Positions 24,501-35,000 of a stretch of 40,723 nucleotides of DNA are shown piece by piece. The DNA is taken from the NCBI GenBank assembly GCA_004335635.1, contig QAXH01003084.1, positions 1-40,723 of the forward strand, written 5' to 3'. Position 1 is the stretch's first letter, and each line of letters begins with the position of its first letter. This DNA is from Chloromonas sp. AAM2 (taxonomy: Eukaryota; Chlorophyta; Chlorophyceae; Chlamydomonadales; Chlamydomonadaceae). Both the position numbers and the translations under genes were made by a program. Under the pieces are notes generated by a model. That model did no database searches and was not told where the DNA came from. It saw only the letters and a program-made list of their open reading frames with translations.

Positions 24501-24785
24501 TGGCAAACATGGCACGAGCCTTAGTCAAAGTTTGGCCGGTGGGTTTACCATGCCATAAAAAGCAGAGCTGATGGCAGAACTGTTGTTGACGTGTTGCTGT
24601 GGTGCGGCATGCAACTCACAATCTTCGTGTGTGACGCTGATTGTCAGCCTGCAAGTGAAAGCAGCAAGGTGGTTACTGTGAGGCCATTGCGGGAGACAAG
24701 AGCGCAAGCAGACCAATCCTGTGCATGTTGACCATTGCAGGGGCGGACGAACGGAAATGCAAGCATCATTCATGTGTGTGTTGTT

Positions 24786-24826
<41 letters not shown>

Positions 24827-27800
24827 ACATCAGGGAAGCCGTCAGAGGACACGGAACGGGATGGGCACCGCCCTGGCCTATCCTGAGCAAGAAAGCAAAG
24901 GGTCATTGTTGCATGGAAGGTTCAATAAGCTCAGGTCCTGCCTGGCGAGCACAAGGCGATGGCCCTTGGGCCTTCCTGTGCCATTACAAGGAGAAGTCAC
25001 GTGTGTCTCTGTTGGTCTCAGCTGCTGTCAAACCCCATGGGTACATCTCAACAGCATGTTGATTCATTTCAACTACCGGTGGAGGGGCATGGAGGCACCC
25101 CATACCTGTAACTGAAGCGGTTGGCCGGCGTTGTCTTGGCCGTGTTGTTGATGGTGGGACACCAGTAATCCGCATACTCTGTATCAGGGAAAAGGCCGCC
25201 ACCAAACATGATGATGTCAACCTGAAAATATATGTCAAGCAATCACACACACCAAAGTTGTTTGTAGCACTGCCTCTAACAGGTTGTGTAGCACTGCCTC
25301 TAACAGGTTGTGTAGCACTGCCTCTAACAGGTTGTGTGGCACTGCCTCTAGCAGGTTGTGTAGCACTGCCTGTAGCAGGTTGTGTAGCACTGCCTCTAGC
25401 AGGTTGTGTAGCACTGCCTGTAGCAGGTTGTGTAACACTGCTTCTAACAGGTTGTGTAGCACGCCTCTGTGATGTGTGGCGCGCAAAGCAGCCCGTGCAA
25501 TGCTCTGTGACGTGTGCTGCGCGAAGCAACCCGTGCGATGCATGCCGTGTCCCTGTTGGGAAGCTCAGTTCCGAGCCTTGAGTTAGTTCTGTCCTGCGCC
25601 ATGGCTGTATGTTGCAACTGATGCTTACTACGAAATAAATAGCTTGACATGCTTGGGACAGCTTCTACGTGCCATGACTTGGCAGCAGCATAACACGCTT
25701 GAGATTACAACAAGAAAGCCGTCAGAGGACACGGAACGGGATGGGTACTGCCCTGGACTACCCTGAGCAAAACGTGGTATGGTTTTCATGTATTAATAGC
25801 AGATTGACCGGCCGCTCACTGATCCATAGTCGTTCTCATAGGTGAGCGCTGTCATGACAGCCGTGCCCAGGAAGGGAAACTGGGTCTTCCATTTGGAGGG
25901 ATCTGCATGCAGCACAGATGTTGCACGGGGGTTGGGCTTAACCACCCGACCTCCATACTTTCGCCGACCGGCGTCCCCTTCCTTTCCTTCCTTCAGATGT
26001 GCAAGCTTCACAGCTCAGTCTAGAGCACAGCAAGTTTCACATTGCCCTTTTCAGTTTGTACGTGTAGACGATTTTTTTCGCAACCTTACGTATTAACACA
26101 TTGGTAGACCCTACGAATGTGGGTTTTTGTAGTGTGAGTTGTTTGTTGTTACTTGTAAGTTTACCTCTCTTGACCATGTCTTCGTGCGCAACACACGAGT
26201 TTGCTAAGAAGCGGTACTCTGTACCCAGACACACTGTGTGTGCAACTCATATACCAGAGTCTCAGACTCTGAAAGTGCACGTACCCAAGACAACAGACAA
26301 CGAGCACTGACAGCCAAGTCACTTTATGTTTTCAGGTGGTTCAACGTTACGGTGCTTGGAGCCGTTACTCACATAAAGGAGCACGAACGGGGCTATCGAC
26401 GCCAGTGACTGGGTCAGTGACCGTACGGAAAAAGCCTGCGAGACAATGTGACAGAGTGGCATGTTAGCTAGGCTACACCATCGCTGTGGTGAGGTGACAT
26501 GTTGGCTAGGCCACAAGGGGTTTTGTTTCCTGTGTTAAAGGCAGTTCCCTGTGTTCGTTTTGCTTTCTTGCTCAGGGTAGTCCAGGGCGGTGCCCATCCC
26601 GTTCTGTGCCCTCTGACGGCTTCCCTGGTGTAAGTACATTGTTGTGGTGAGGTGACATGTTGACTACAAGAGGTGTCATAGGACTGGTGGTTTGAGCAAG
26701 TCTACAGCCTTACCCTGCACGTACCCTGGATGTCCCAGGTCTTTCAAGAGCCTATTTCTTGTTGAGCTGATCCCACAGTGTCCACACTCCAGGTGTGGTG
26801 TAATGCAATGTACGGCCACACAGCTCCCATATGCACTGCCCCAGCAGACCTGGCCACCCGTGTGGCAGGGCAAGCCACTTTCTGTTTAAGGAAAGAAAAT
26901 ACAACGCCAAGCGCTTGTCAGGGCTAGCCTTGCCTCTGTGGTTGATGATACGGCTGTACTGGTCCTGAAGAATGAACACTTCGCCAGATGGGAGAACGAA
27001 GTTTGAGGGGTAGAATTGCTGCAGAGCATGGCAAGGATTAAAGGAGTAAGGGTAGAGACAAAGCAATAAGATGCAATGTGGTGACTTACAGAATACAGAC
27101 TGGGCTATTCATATGGCATTATCAGAAATCGTTGCCGACAGATAGCCGGATGCTCCCAATATTTCGATACAGGTCTTCTTCTTCTTCTTCTTCTTCTTCT
27201 CCTGACGATACATGACTACACACGGACATGAAGTATCTACTGCAACATCCTTACCTTTCCCATTTCAGGCAGAAACGTTGGTTCAATAGGATGTCTTGGG
27301 ATTGGCTGTTTTGTTTCGTTACTGGCAAGCCAGCTGCACGGACATGGGGACAGAGCACAGCGAAGCGTTATCATTGGAAATACGAGCACGTGTGCAGTGG
27401 TTGTATGCCCACAAGTGCAGCCCACCTTTCAAACCAATCGTGTGGGGAGCTTGTCTCTGTGGCCGATGCCGTTCCACCAATGATGAACATGTTGTTGTCA
27501 GTCAAAAGAGTGACTGCAAGCAGGCAACGGCGCCGGGTAAAGGGGGGGCAGGTGCGGCATGAGCAAGTCTATTGATCCAGCTCATCCTGAATAGCTGGCA
27601 TACCAAACTGTTGCTGCAGTTACTAAAGGCCCACGTTGAGGCGCATCACTGGACCACTAGGCACACAGCTCCCACCTTATCTTGTGGGTGGTTTTCTAGC
27701 ATTTGTAAGTTGACCATGCAGGGCTTCTGCAGTTGACACACGTCTTAGTGACTTGATTGGCATATGCGCTGTCAAACATTCGGAGGACGGGGGGGAGGTG

Positions 27801-30474
27801 AGGGCTTGTGAGACGTGAGTGAGACCCCCATGTAATAGCACCCAACACCTGGTGATAATGCTACAAAACACTCGCTTGCTTCTTACCTGTGGGGTACCAG
27901 CGAGTGTAGCGCATATAGACTGAGTCGTTCAGCACGTAGGGATCCTTGTGATAGTCATACAGCCGGATGGCGTCACGACCATCGGTGGAGCCGTTCTTTT
28001 GTTCCTGCGTTTCATGCACGCATGCTTCGCACACTTCTCATGCACTGCCAGGTCCTTGACGGTTGCCATCTTAGGCACAGACTTTGTTTCCTGTCCTTTG
28101 TTTCTAGCTGGCCGAGTGCAAGCGGCTCGCGACGGCGTACGCCTGGAGGCTTGATGCGGCCCTCCTGGCCTGGGTGGAGGGGTGCCCTGACAAGCGGGCC
28201 CCAGTGACGCTGGCCTGCGTGCCGTGCATGGTGGCCTCCGCCGCCTGCACCTGCGACGACAGGGTTTGTTCGTGGACAAGGCGCAGCGCTGATCCTGACA
28301 CACACCGCCCGCCCCCAGCGGCGCGAGTGACGCTTCACGCGGAGGGACCGCCCCCCGCCCGAGCGTCTGGCGGTCGAGATCAGGTGTGCTTCGTGGCTGG
28401 GGACCATGGCCGTCGTGGCCGGAGAAGACGGTCTGAGACAAAAGGTCCCCTGAGGGGCTGGGGCCCCCGAGGATTGTACCGAGGTGTCGGTCCAGCTCAC
28501 TGAGCTCTGAGACGTCTGGAAGCTGTAGGGGTACGACGAGCTGGAGGTGTCCGTCCTCTGCCGGGGGGCGTGGTCACTCGACTGCTTGCGGGTCTCCCAG
28601 CCGGGGTGGGTGGCGGGGTGGGTGCGGGAGGAGCTGCGCCCCCCACGCGCAAAGTAAAAAGGAGAGGAAAGGCAACTGGCGGCGCCGGGGCGGGGAGGCC
28701 TGACAGCCTTTGGCAGAACGCCTTTGGTTGTCAACAGTGCTTTGACTTCTGTGTTCTGTGTTCTTTGCGCCCTGAAGCTGCTTTCTGTTGCTGAGGGTTG
28801 GTTAGGACGGCGTCCAGCCTCGTCTCGTTTAGGACAGTGCATGTGGGGCCCCCTGATTAATCATTATATGTGTATGCACCCCTCCGCGGACGGGCTACCA
28901 TGCTACAATTCGCCTGGCCATGGGTGGCATACCCTTTCCTGTGTCCTGTCTTAGCCCTTGGTGCTGCCAAATCCATGGGCAGGCTGCATGTGGCTTGCCT
29001 GTGTTGTTCCGCCTGCGACCATGATGCGACCGTCGTACGTAATCCCAATGCCTCCACAGAAAGGGTTGGAGTTCGTTGTGACGTTTCTGAACTCATTTGT
29101 AGCGAGGTTGTACACTCCTGCAAGCAGGACAACCAACATGCCATTGTACTGAGCAACCTACATGCACTGCAGTATTGTGTTTTGACGTATGGCAATGCCG
29201 CCTCATGATGAGCAAGCCATGGCATGGCAACAGCTTCCGCTGCTGAATGTTCACCATGTTGCCTAAGACGCAATCAGACTGAAACAATAGTTTGGACGTG
29301 TTGGGTATGCTTGTGCCAATTGTATGCTAACCTGCCACCACGTCCCCATTGGGGCCAAAGCTGATAGCACTGCTGCGTCCGATGAACAGGTAGGCGTCTG
29401 TGCCTGGCACATGCGCAACCTGCATGCAATGACAGGGTGAGGACAAGCTTGGTTAGCTGGCTTGTTGCACCTAGCACACCTGCACCGTGGAGGTACAGTT
29501 CACCATCGAATTGTGCGTTGAGGGAAAGTGCTAGCAATCTAGCAGCAAATACTATTTAGTGGCCAGGCTAAAAAGGAGCACGACGCAAAGCAGCAATTCA
29601 AATGTGTGTTGAGCATGTGTCACATCATTGAGCAGCAAAAGGTAAGTGTTGAGCGTATTTCCGCATGGGCGTAAGTGCTGGGCAACTGCAAGGACGTAAG
29701 CCTAAGGAGACAAGGATATGAAAGCATGGATATGGAAGGGCGTGGGCGGCGTCAAATGACAGAGCTCATGAGTAGTCACAGATGGACGCAGCAGTCGTTT
29801 CAAAAATAAGATTCCTTGCTTTCGTTTTGCTTTCTTGCTCAGGGTAGGCCAGGGCGGTGCCCATCCCGTTCCGTGTCCTCTGACGGCTTCCCTGGTGTAA
29901 ATACATATACTGCGTCGTTTTGTTTTACGCTCATGTGGGTGTTGTGTCCCTTACCTCAACACCAATAATGGGAGACGTGTTCCTGTGTGTGTGGGTCACC
30001 CATTTGCTCCAGTTCTGCAAGCATGTGGCAGAGACGGCCAGTGTGAACCAACTGCACATCGTCACTGAAGGCCATGTAAACAACGACACGTCGACACTGG
30101 TACAACAACGAAAAGCAGGTTGCTGTGGTTCTGTTGCAGGTTGCATTCCGTACCCCAGCTGGATCCCAGGTCGGATTCTGAGGCCCGTCGTATATCACGC
30201 CATTGATGCGCGGCATGAGGCAACTTCCAGTGTTCGCCATAGTCCAGGCTGGATTGGCGCAGCCTGAAGGGAAGCTTGATGAGAGCGTTGATGCATCGAA
30301 AGTTGCGACGACTGGTGAATGCGGGACTTCCAGTCCAGTTGGAGTCCTTGGAAGGTCCACATATATGTGATAGGCGACGATCATGAGTAAGAACAGCACA
30401 ACTGGGGTGCGGACATGGCAAAACGCTCTTGCTAGCACGGCCACTAATTCCTGGTCCTTTGCTGCGGCAGCCAT
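21537..30474 (-). CDS. Copper-radical oxidase, glyoxal/galactose oxidase type (signal-anchored paralog), 19 exons
   Basis: Exons (- strand): 30474-30154, 30014-29955, 29419-29332, 29117-28999, 28004-27887, 27513-27426, 27333-27255, 27018-26934, 26435-26373, 25902-25820, 25221-25106, 24648-24620, 24486-24456, 24124-24037, 23622-23488, 23320-23272, 22930-22860, 22514-22313 and 21757-21537; all phases agree, 681 aa. Residues ~24-39 (PVVLFLLMIVAYHIYV) form a hydrophobic anchor after a 22-residue N terminus. A kelch-type beta-propeller (GGIGITYDGRIMVAGGTT; VTLLTDNNMFIIGGTA; GGDSVLLPNGDVVLVGGAQ) is followed by the C-terminal Ig-like domain (DUF1929 type). Active-site residues by motif: Cys177 (NPFCGG), Tyr233 (RWYPT), Tyr502-His503 (ARMYHG) and His611 (THGFNTNQR), i.e. 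the Cu site with a Tyr-Cys radical cofactor. By family it oxidises aldehydes or alcohols and makes H2O2 outside the plasma membrane or in the secretory lumen; the substrate is unknown. Introns after exons 4 and 8 start with GC. Confidence 0.93.
24787..24824. repeat. (TG)n microsatellite at the tail of a family-A repeat
   Basis: About 19 uninterrupted TG units, directly joined to the 3' end (TTTACA on the + strand) of the family-A copy at 24824-24900. Confidence 0.95.
24824..24900 (-). mobile_element. Family-A retroposon-like 3' end, copy 1
   Basis: On the - strand it reads from CTTTGCTTTC through TTGCTCAGG, the hairpin GGGCGGTGCCC (24863-24873), CCCGTTCCGTGTCCTCTGAC and GGCTTCCCTG to ATGTAAA, then runs into the microsatellite. 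It lies in the intron between exons 11 and 12 of the - strand oxidase. Confidence 0.8.
25255..25458. repeat. 24-bp minisatellite, about 8.5 units
   Basis: The unit contains GTAGCACTGCCTCTAACAGG plus TTGT. Variants alternate between CCTCTA and CCTGTA in the middle units, hinting at a 48-bp higher-order unit. Because 24 is divisible by 3, it is open in several frames on both strands, but it sits in the exon 10/11 intron of the - strand oxidase. A degenerate second repeat of about 38 bp (GCGCAAAGCAGCCCGTG and GCGCGAAGCAACCCGTG) follows at ~25472-25545. Confidence 0.92.
25704..25774 (-). mobile_element. Family-A retroposon-like 3' end, copy 2
   Basis: - strand copy with CCGTTCCGTGTCCTCTGACG and a hairpin variant GGGCAGTACCC. 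Its tail is altered, ending in TTGTAATC instead of CCTGGTGTAAATA. It lies in the same oxidase intron as the 24-bp minisatellite. Confidence 0.75.
26540..26640 (+). mobile_element. Family-A retroposon-like 3' end, copy 3
   Basis: + strand copy with TTGCTTTCTTGCTCAGGG, hairpin GGGCGGTGCCC (26585-26595), CCCTGGTGTAAGTACATTG. It lies in the exon 8/9 intron of the - strand oxidase, i.e. antisense to that gene. Confidence 0.8.
27174..27200. repeat. (CTT)n microsatellite
   Basis: About nine CTT units in the exon 7/8 intron of the - strand oxidase. It gives a long pyrimidine-purine asymmetric tract. Confidence 0.9.
28108..28700 (+). mobile_element. GC-rich ORF-bearing insert in intron 4 of the - strand oxidase
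   Basis: This segment is visibly richer in GC than everything around it. On the + strand, after a TTTCTAG acceptor-like site, it opens into LAECKRLATAYAWRLDAALL, AWVEGCPDKRAPVTLACVPC and so on, a protein-like frame antisense to the host gene. A family-B 3' end follows directly (28702-28875), also + oriented. I infer a transposable element whose 3' end is family B; the ORF itself matches no family I can name. Confidence 0.45.
28702..28875 (+). mobile_element. Family-B retroposon-like 3' end, copy 1
   Basis: Shares with the copy at 36679-36880 the strings CTGACAGCCTTTGGCAG, CTTTGCGCC, GGTTAGGACGG and CCAGCCTCGTCT, GTGCATGTG and a TGAT-TAAT tail. It contains the hairpin GGACGGCGTCC at 28805-28815. 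Confidence 0.75.
29811..29911 (+). mobile_element. Family-A retroposon-like 3' end, copy 4
   Basis: The best-preserved + copy: TTGCTTTCTTGCTCAGGG, TAGGCCAGGGCGGTGCCC with the hairpin at 29852-29862, CCGTTCCGTGTCCTCTGACG and GGCTTCCCTGGTGTAAATAC, followed by ATATA. It lies in the exon 2/3 intron of the - strand oxidase. Confidence 0.85.
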
Positions 30475-32058
30475 GCATCAAAGCTGTCGGCAATCGCTGG
30501 AGGGGCCTTGGCAAGACATGGATGTAATCCTTTGTGTGGTCACGGCAATCAGGGGACTTGGCTTTGCAAACGTCCAGAGCATCCGTTGCATCGACCAATC
30601 CGAGGCAGTCGGCTAGACGTCTTTGTTTTTGTTTGTGTTGTCCATGGTGACAAGCACCATAAGAGGCTTACGCACCAGCAGCGGCTGCACGGGGGAACAT
30701 ACGAGGCGTGGAACATACCAGTGACGTCTGCCTCAGGGATGACGAAAAGGGAAGCGACGCTTTGTTGCGATGTCTCAAACCTGTCAACATCACAGGCGGA
30801 GTGCACTGCGATTGTATATCTGATTGTATAATGATTATATACACCAACAACCGGGGAGCTGGGGTGTTCATCACAAGAGGGGAGGGGTTAGGATTAGGGC
30901 GCCGTCCGCAGTACAGGCTCAAGGACTGCAGGTCCATCATGTTACCATCATTCATGTTACCATCTTGTACGCAAATGCAGATATTGTGAACGTAAGCTGT
31001 GAAGAGATGTGTTCGTGCCACACATGATACCTCGCTGCACTGCCGAGTCATGTGGACATCTGAGTGCCAGGAAGCTTCGCACACTGACGGTGAACCTACT
31101 GTGTAGTGGGTGCACGCACACTGCTACTAGCAACAAGTTGGGCCTAAGCAACGAGCCCCCGGGGCTCCAGACAACTGCAAGACCTGACTGATGTCCTGAG
31201 GTTCAACCATGTCCCGCCTGGTGAGGAACGAGATGCCAGCTCCTTAATCTCAGGCGTGCCTAGTCTGATCAAGAGCTGGTGCCAGCTCTGCGTAAGCAAG
31301 CATCCCTTCAGTTGGAAACAAGGGTCATGGGCTGCTTTCACTTGTGTGGCCAGCCCACGGCAACCAACAAAGAAAAGCAGCATGGGTGTGGAAAGAGCAG
31401 ACTGGAAATCATTACCGTATCGGAAATGGGCGTGTTAAGAATGGGCCGGGCACGGTGTGAAGGGCCACGCATGATATCTAATTTTAAATCATCTCCTCGA
31501 GTAGGAATGTGTGGCTGGCATTGTCCAAGCAACTAGCTTGTGGAGCATTTTTCATGGCTTGGTACTGGAGCGGTAACTGACGAAGCCCATTTCCTGAGCA
31601 TTTCGTTGACCACAACAGCAAGATATGCTGCCGACCTTGCGTGACAGCTGCCGCTGGGACTTGTGGTCCGGCGCGGTCGGACAGATGGAAGGTGCGTGGC
31701 TGGCTCGGTTCGACATTTCAAGGCGAGCGGATGACTGTCCGCCCGCCAGCGGGCAGCGTAGGGGTCTAGGGCCCGAAGCTCAGTATCTAGTCTGACGAGT
31801 GACGCCTGCACTGCAAAAGCCCACTACGCGCGGGGGAACGGTTGAGCCCATTGCCTCGTCCCAGAACGACACACCAGCGCCGCTTCCCGGCACCTGTGGT
31901 TTGATCGAGGCCGTCCTGGGATGGGACTAATTACGTCATCCCGTTTAGAAGAAGTCGAGTACAAAACATAGCCGTGACAACGCTTCATATGCACAGATTG
32001 ATTGGACGAGTCCCTCGCTCTGGGACTGTTCGTGTCAGACCCTACCCAGCGGTCTGCG
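30475..32058. promoter_or_regulatory. Divergent intergenic region between the two oxidase genes
   Basis: 1,584 bp between two head-to-head start codons; both promoters should lie here. Only chance-like ORFs occur. A short direct repeat ATGTTACCATC occurs twice near 30938-30963. The 17-bp string ATCACAAGAGGGGAGGG at about 30869 recurs at about 40003. Confidence 0.4.
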
Positions 32059-35000
32059 ATGGTGATCCCCAACGTCAGACAGCAATGCCCTGGAAGGCTG
32101 CTGCTGCTGCTGGCCATTGCGCTCAGCACTCTCTGCAGCACTCAAGCTGACCCTCCCGTAGTCGTTCCCTGGGTGCCCGCCGTACGCAATTTCGATGCCT
32201 CTCAGCTCCCTGATCCCGCATCGCTGCCCTTTCCTTCGGGATGCGACAACCCGGACTGGACTGCAAACAGCTATAAGACATGCCTTATGCCTCGCATCAA
32301 TGGCCAAATCTACGACGGTCCAAGGCATCCATCTTGGGATGAAAGTGGGGTGAGTCCACTTGGAGTGAGCACGACGGAGGTCAGAAGGTCGTGTTCCACT
32401 CTGGTGTCAGCTGGTGAGTTTGTAGATGACGATGTAAGACTCTGCCGGGCTGCGTCTGGGGCGGGTCGAGCTGGAAGTTGCTGCGCTTTCACGGCAGCTG
32501 GTAACGCGGTGTCAGGGTAAAATACAGCGTGGCAGAATACTTTTGCACGCCGCACCATACCGTCGCCTCTCTCCACCATACAGTCAGATCATTTATTGTT
32601 GATTAACGAGAGAACTTGCTGATGTTTACGAGGCTAATCCCGCAAGCCGACGCACAGACCTTGCCCTGTCCTATCCAGGGGCAATTAGAGCATCCATGCA
32701 TGATAGCCTGGCAGTCATTTTGACCCCATCTTGACTTGCTGACCACGTGCGCCAATCCACCTGCACTTGTCTTGTGCTGCTCAAATGTGTGTAGGCCAAG
32801 AGCAAGTGGAAGATAATGACGTACAGGAACACAACTCCCATTGTCGGCATCCTGGTAAGACATTGAGAAATGTATGATCCCTATGTAGTGATGCTAGCGA
32901 TGCCTAACAGTATGCTCCCTTATGTACTGCACATGACTATGATTGTGAGCGGGAAAAACGAAGACAAAACCGTTGCTTTCTTCGCCTGCTAGATGGGCGT
33001 CTGCTTCTTCGCCAGCCTGACCCTGCAGCATAGGTGCCAGTGTTCCAGGCCCTGCTCTTTTACTCCTGTTGCAGTGTAGCTGTCCCTGACCTCTGAGTTT
33101 ACGCCCTGTTGCAGCTGGCTGCCTCGTCCTAGCCGTGACCGGCTATGCCTCCTGGACCTTCTTGTATCCTTTTCTCTAGTCTTTGACCTTAGATGTGACG
33201 TCTCCATCCTGGTTTGCATTCAGTTCCCTGCGCTCGTATTGCTTAGTTGCTCAGGGCAGGCCAGGGCGTAGCCCATCCCGTTCCGTGTCGTCATATGTAT
33301 ATGACAAGCAAGAAGATCATGAAAACAATGACCAGCGCGACCCACTGGACTGTGGCGTGCTTGCATGCGGTGCAGCTCAGCTTGGCCCGTCTGTCATTTG
33401 ATGCAGGTGGCCCAAATCCCAGGCAGCAATGAATACCTTTTTATTGGACGCAGCAGTCAGATCAGTTTCAGCGCTGATGGCGACGTTTTGGCAGGTGATT
33501 GCTCACAACCAACTGATGTCTGAGCTTCCCGCCCTTCAGTCGGCTACCTTCTGATTGGCTATCTAGGTTTGACTAGCCTGTATTCTTGAGCACATGAACC
33601 ACCCTTCATCTATGATCATGGAGCGCATGCCACGTCCTGTACATCGTAGCTCTTTGCTTGCACCCTGTGAATGACATTGCTTGCATGGCACACACCGGTG
33701 TATAAACTGCCACTGATTGTGCAGGTGTGTACACCCAGACAACGCAAGCGTTCCGTAACGTGTCTGCTGAAACCAACGCCTTCTGCGGCAGTCTGTCAAT
33801 CACGCATGATGGCCGTGTCATGACGGCTGGTGGCACTACTGCGGTGAGTTATGCATGATGTGTCGTTTGTACCGGGGCTCACTGCTGCAGATTTCTGGCA
33901 CTGCTGAACATGACAATGCGAGCCAGTCTTGTTCATGCGCTTGAGCACGTAGCAACCCCATGTTGCCTACTGAGCGTACAGTTCATTTGATTTTTCTCAC
34001 AAGCCCAGCAATGTAGACTTGCGTTCCCAATCATAAGCAGTGTCTGTACTAAAACGTGTGCAGTTTGCAATCAACTGTAACTTACTATGTATGTTGCCGT
34101 GCCCCTCAGGAGGAACCAGGGGGCAAGCCTGATGGGCGTCGCAAGGTTAGAGTCTATGATTACCAAGCTGCTCCTTTCATACTGCCGGACACGGTTGATA
34201 TGAGATACGATCGCTGGTACCCCACAGGTGAGAACTTTCGCTCCTCTGAACTGCAGCTTATCGATTTGAAGGCTTGAGGAACCAAGAGAAACGCTACTAA
34301 AGAGACCTTGAACACGGCGTGTTTGGCACTGTGTTTGGATCAGTGAACAGAGGGATTCGTTGCATGTTCGTGCATGCGTTTGAACTGACACATGCTGTAC
34401 TGACGCATGATGTTCACTTGGGTGCTGCTCATGACATGTACTTGCAGTAACTCTGCTGGCCGATAACACCATGTTTATCATGGGAGGAACCAAGGTGGCG
34501 TCAGAGAGGTCCAGTCCAAACGACTGGTTTGAAAAGTAAGTCCACAGCAAAGCCAGTAAAAAAGTCCTGAAAGCACAATCCAAGCAACGAGGCAGACAAT
34601 GTTGTAGTAGCAGACAAAACAAAGTGCATACTCATCTATGTACATATTGTTTGCCACCCATTCGCCTGTGCAGGTGGGATCCCGCCCATCCAACACAATT
34701 CCCACTGGCAAAGTTTCCCATCGATCCGACGTTTCTGCCTGAGATGGGAAATGTAAGTAAAGCCAACCTTGTCTGTCTGTCTGTCTGTCTGACGATTGAC
34801 TTGCTTTTTGACCTGCTTGGTCAAGCGGGCCTACCAGCCAAAGTTAAGCAGGCATGCTATTTTGTCACATGCTCTCACAAATCTCCCACAGCATTGCATT
34901 GTCTGCATGTCCACAGCGGCTATATTTCTGACATCCTCTGCACCTTCTGTGCCCTGCAGCAATTCTACCCTGCCATGTTTGTTCTACCCACAAGCGAAGT

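Noticed and set aside
24721..25115. ORFs with poly(Val-Cys) stretches
   Set aside because: They are translations of the (TG)n microsatellite plus a family-A repeat.
25235..25581. ORFs made of repeated LLEAVLHN or GCVALPLT units
   Set aside because: They come from a 24-bp tandem repeat (divisible by three) inside an intron and are open in several frames on both strands.
26692..26889. C2H2 zinc-finger-like CTYPGCPRSF on the + strand
   Set aside because: No His pair follows at the right spacing, and the stretch lies in an intron of the - strand oxidase.
28012..28842. 276-aa ORF on the - strand in the oxidase locus
   Set aside because: It covers the GC-rich insert, overlaps the intron between oxidase exons 4 and 5, and has low-complexity Arg/Ser/Pro/Gly composition. 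GC-rich DNA has few stops, so this is most likely the shadow of the opposite strand.
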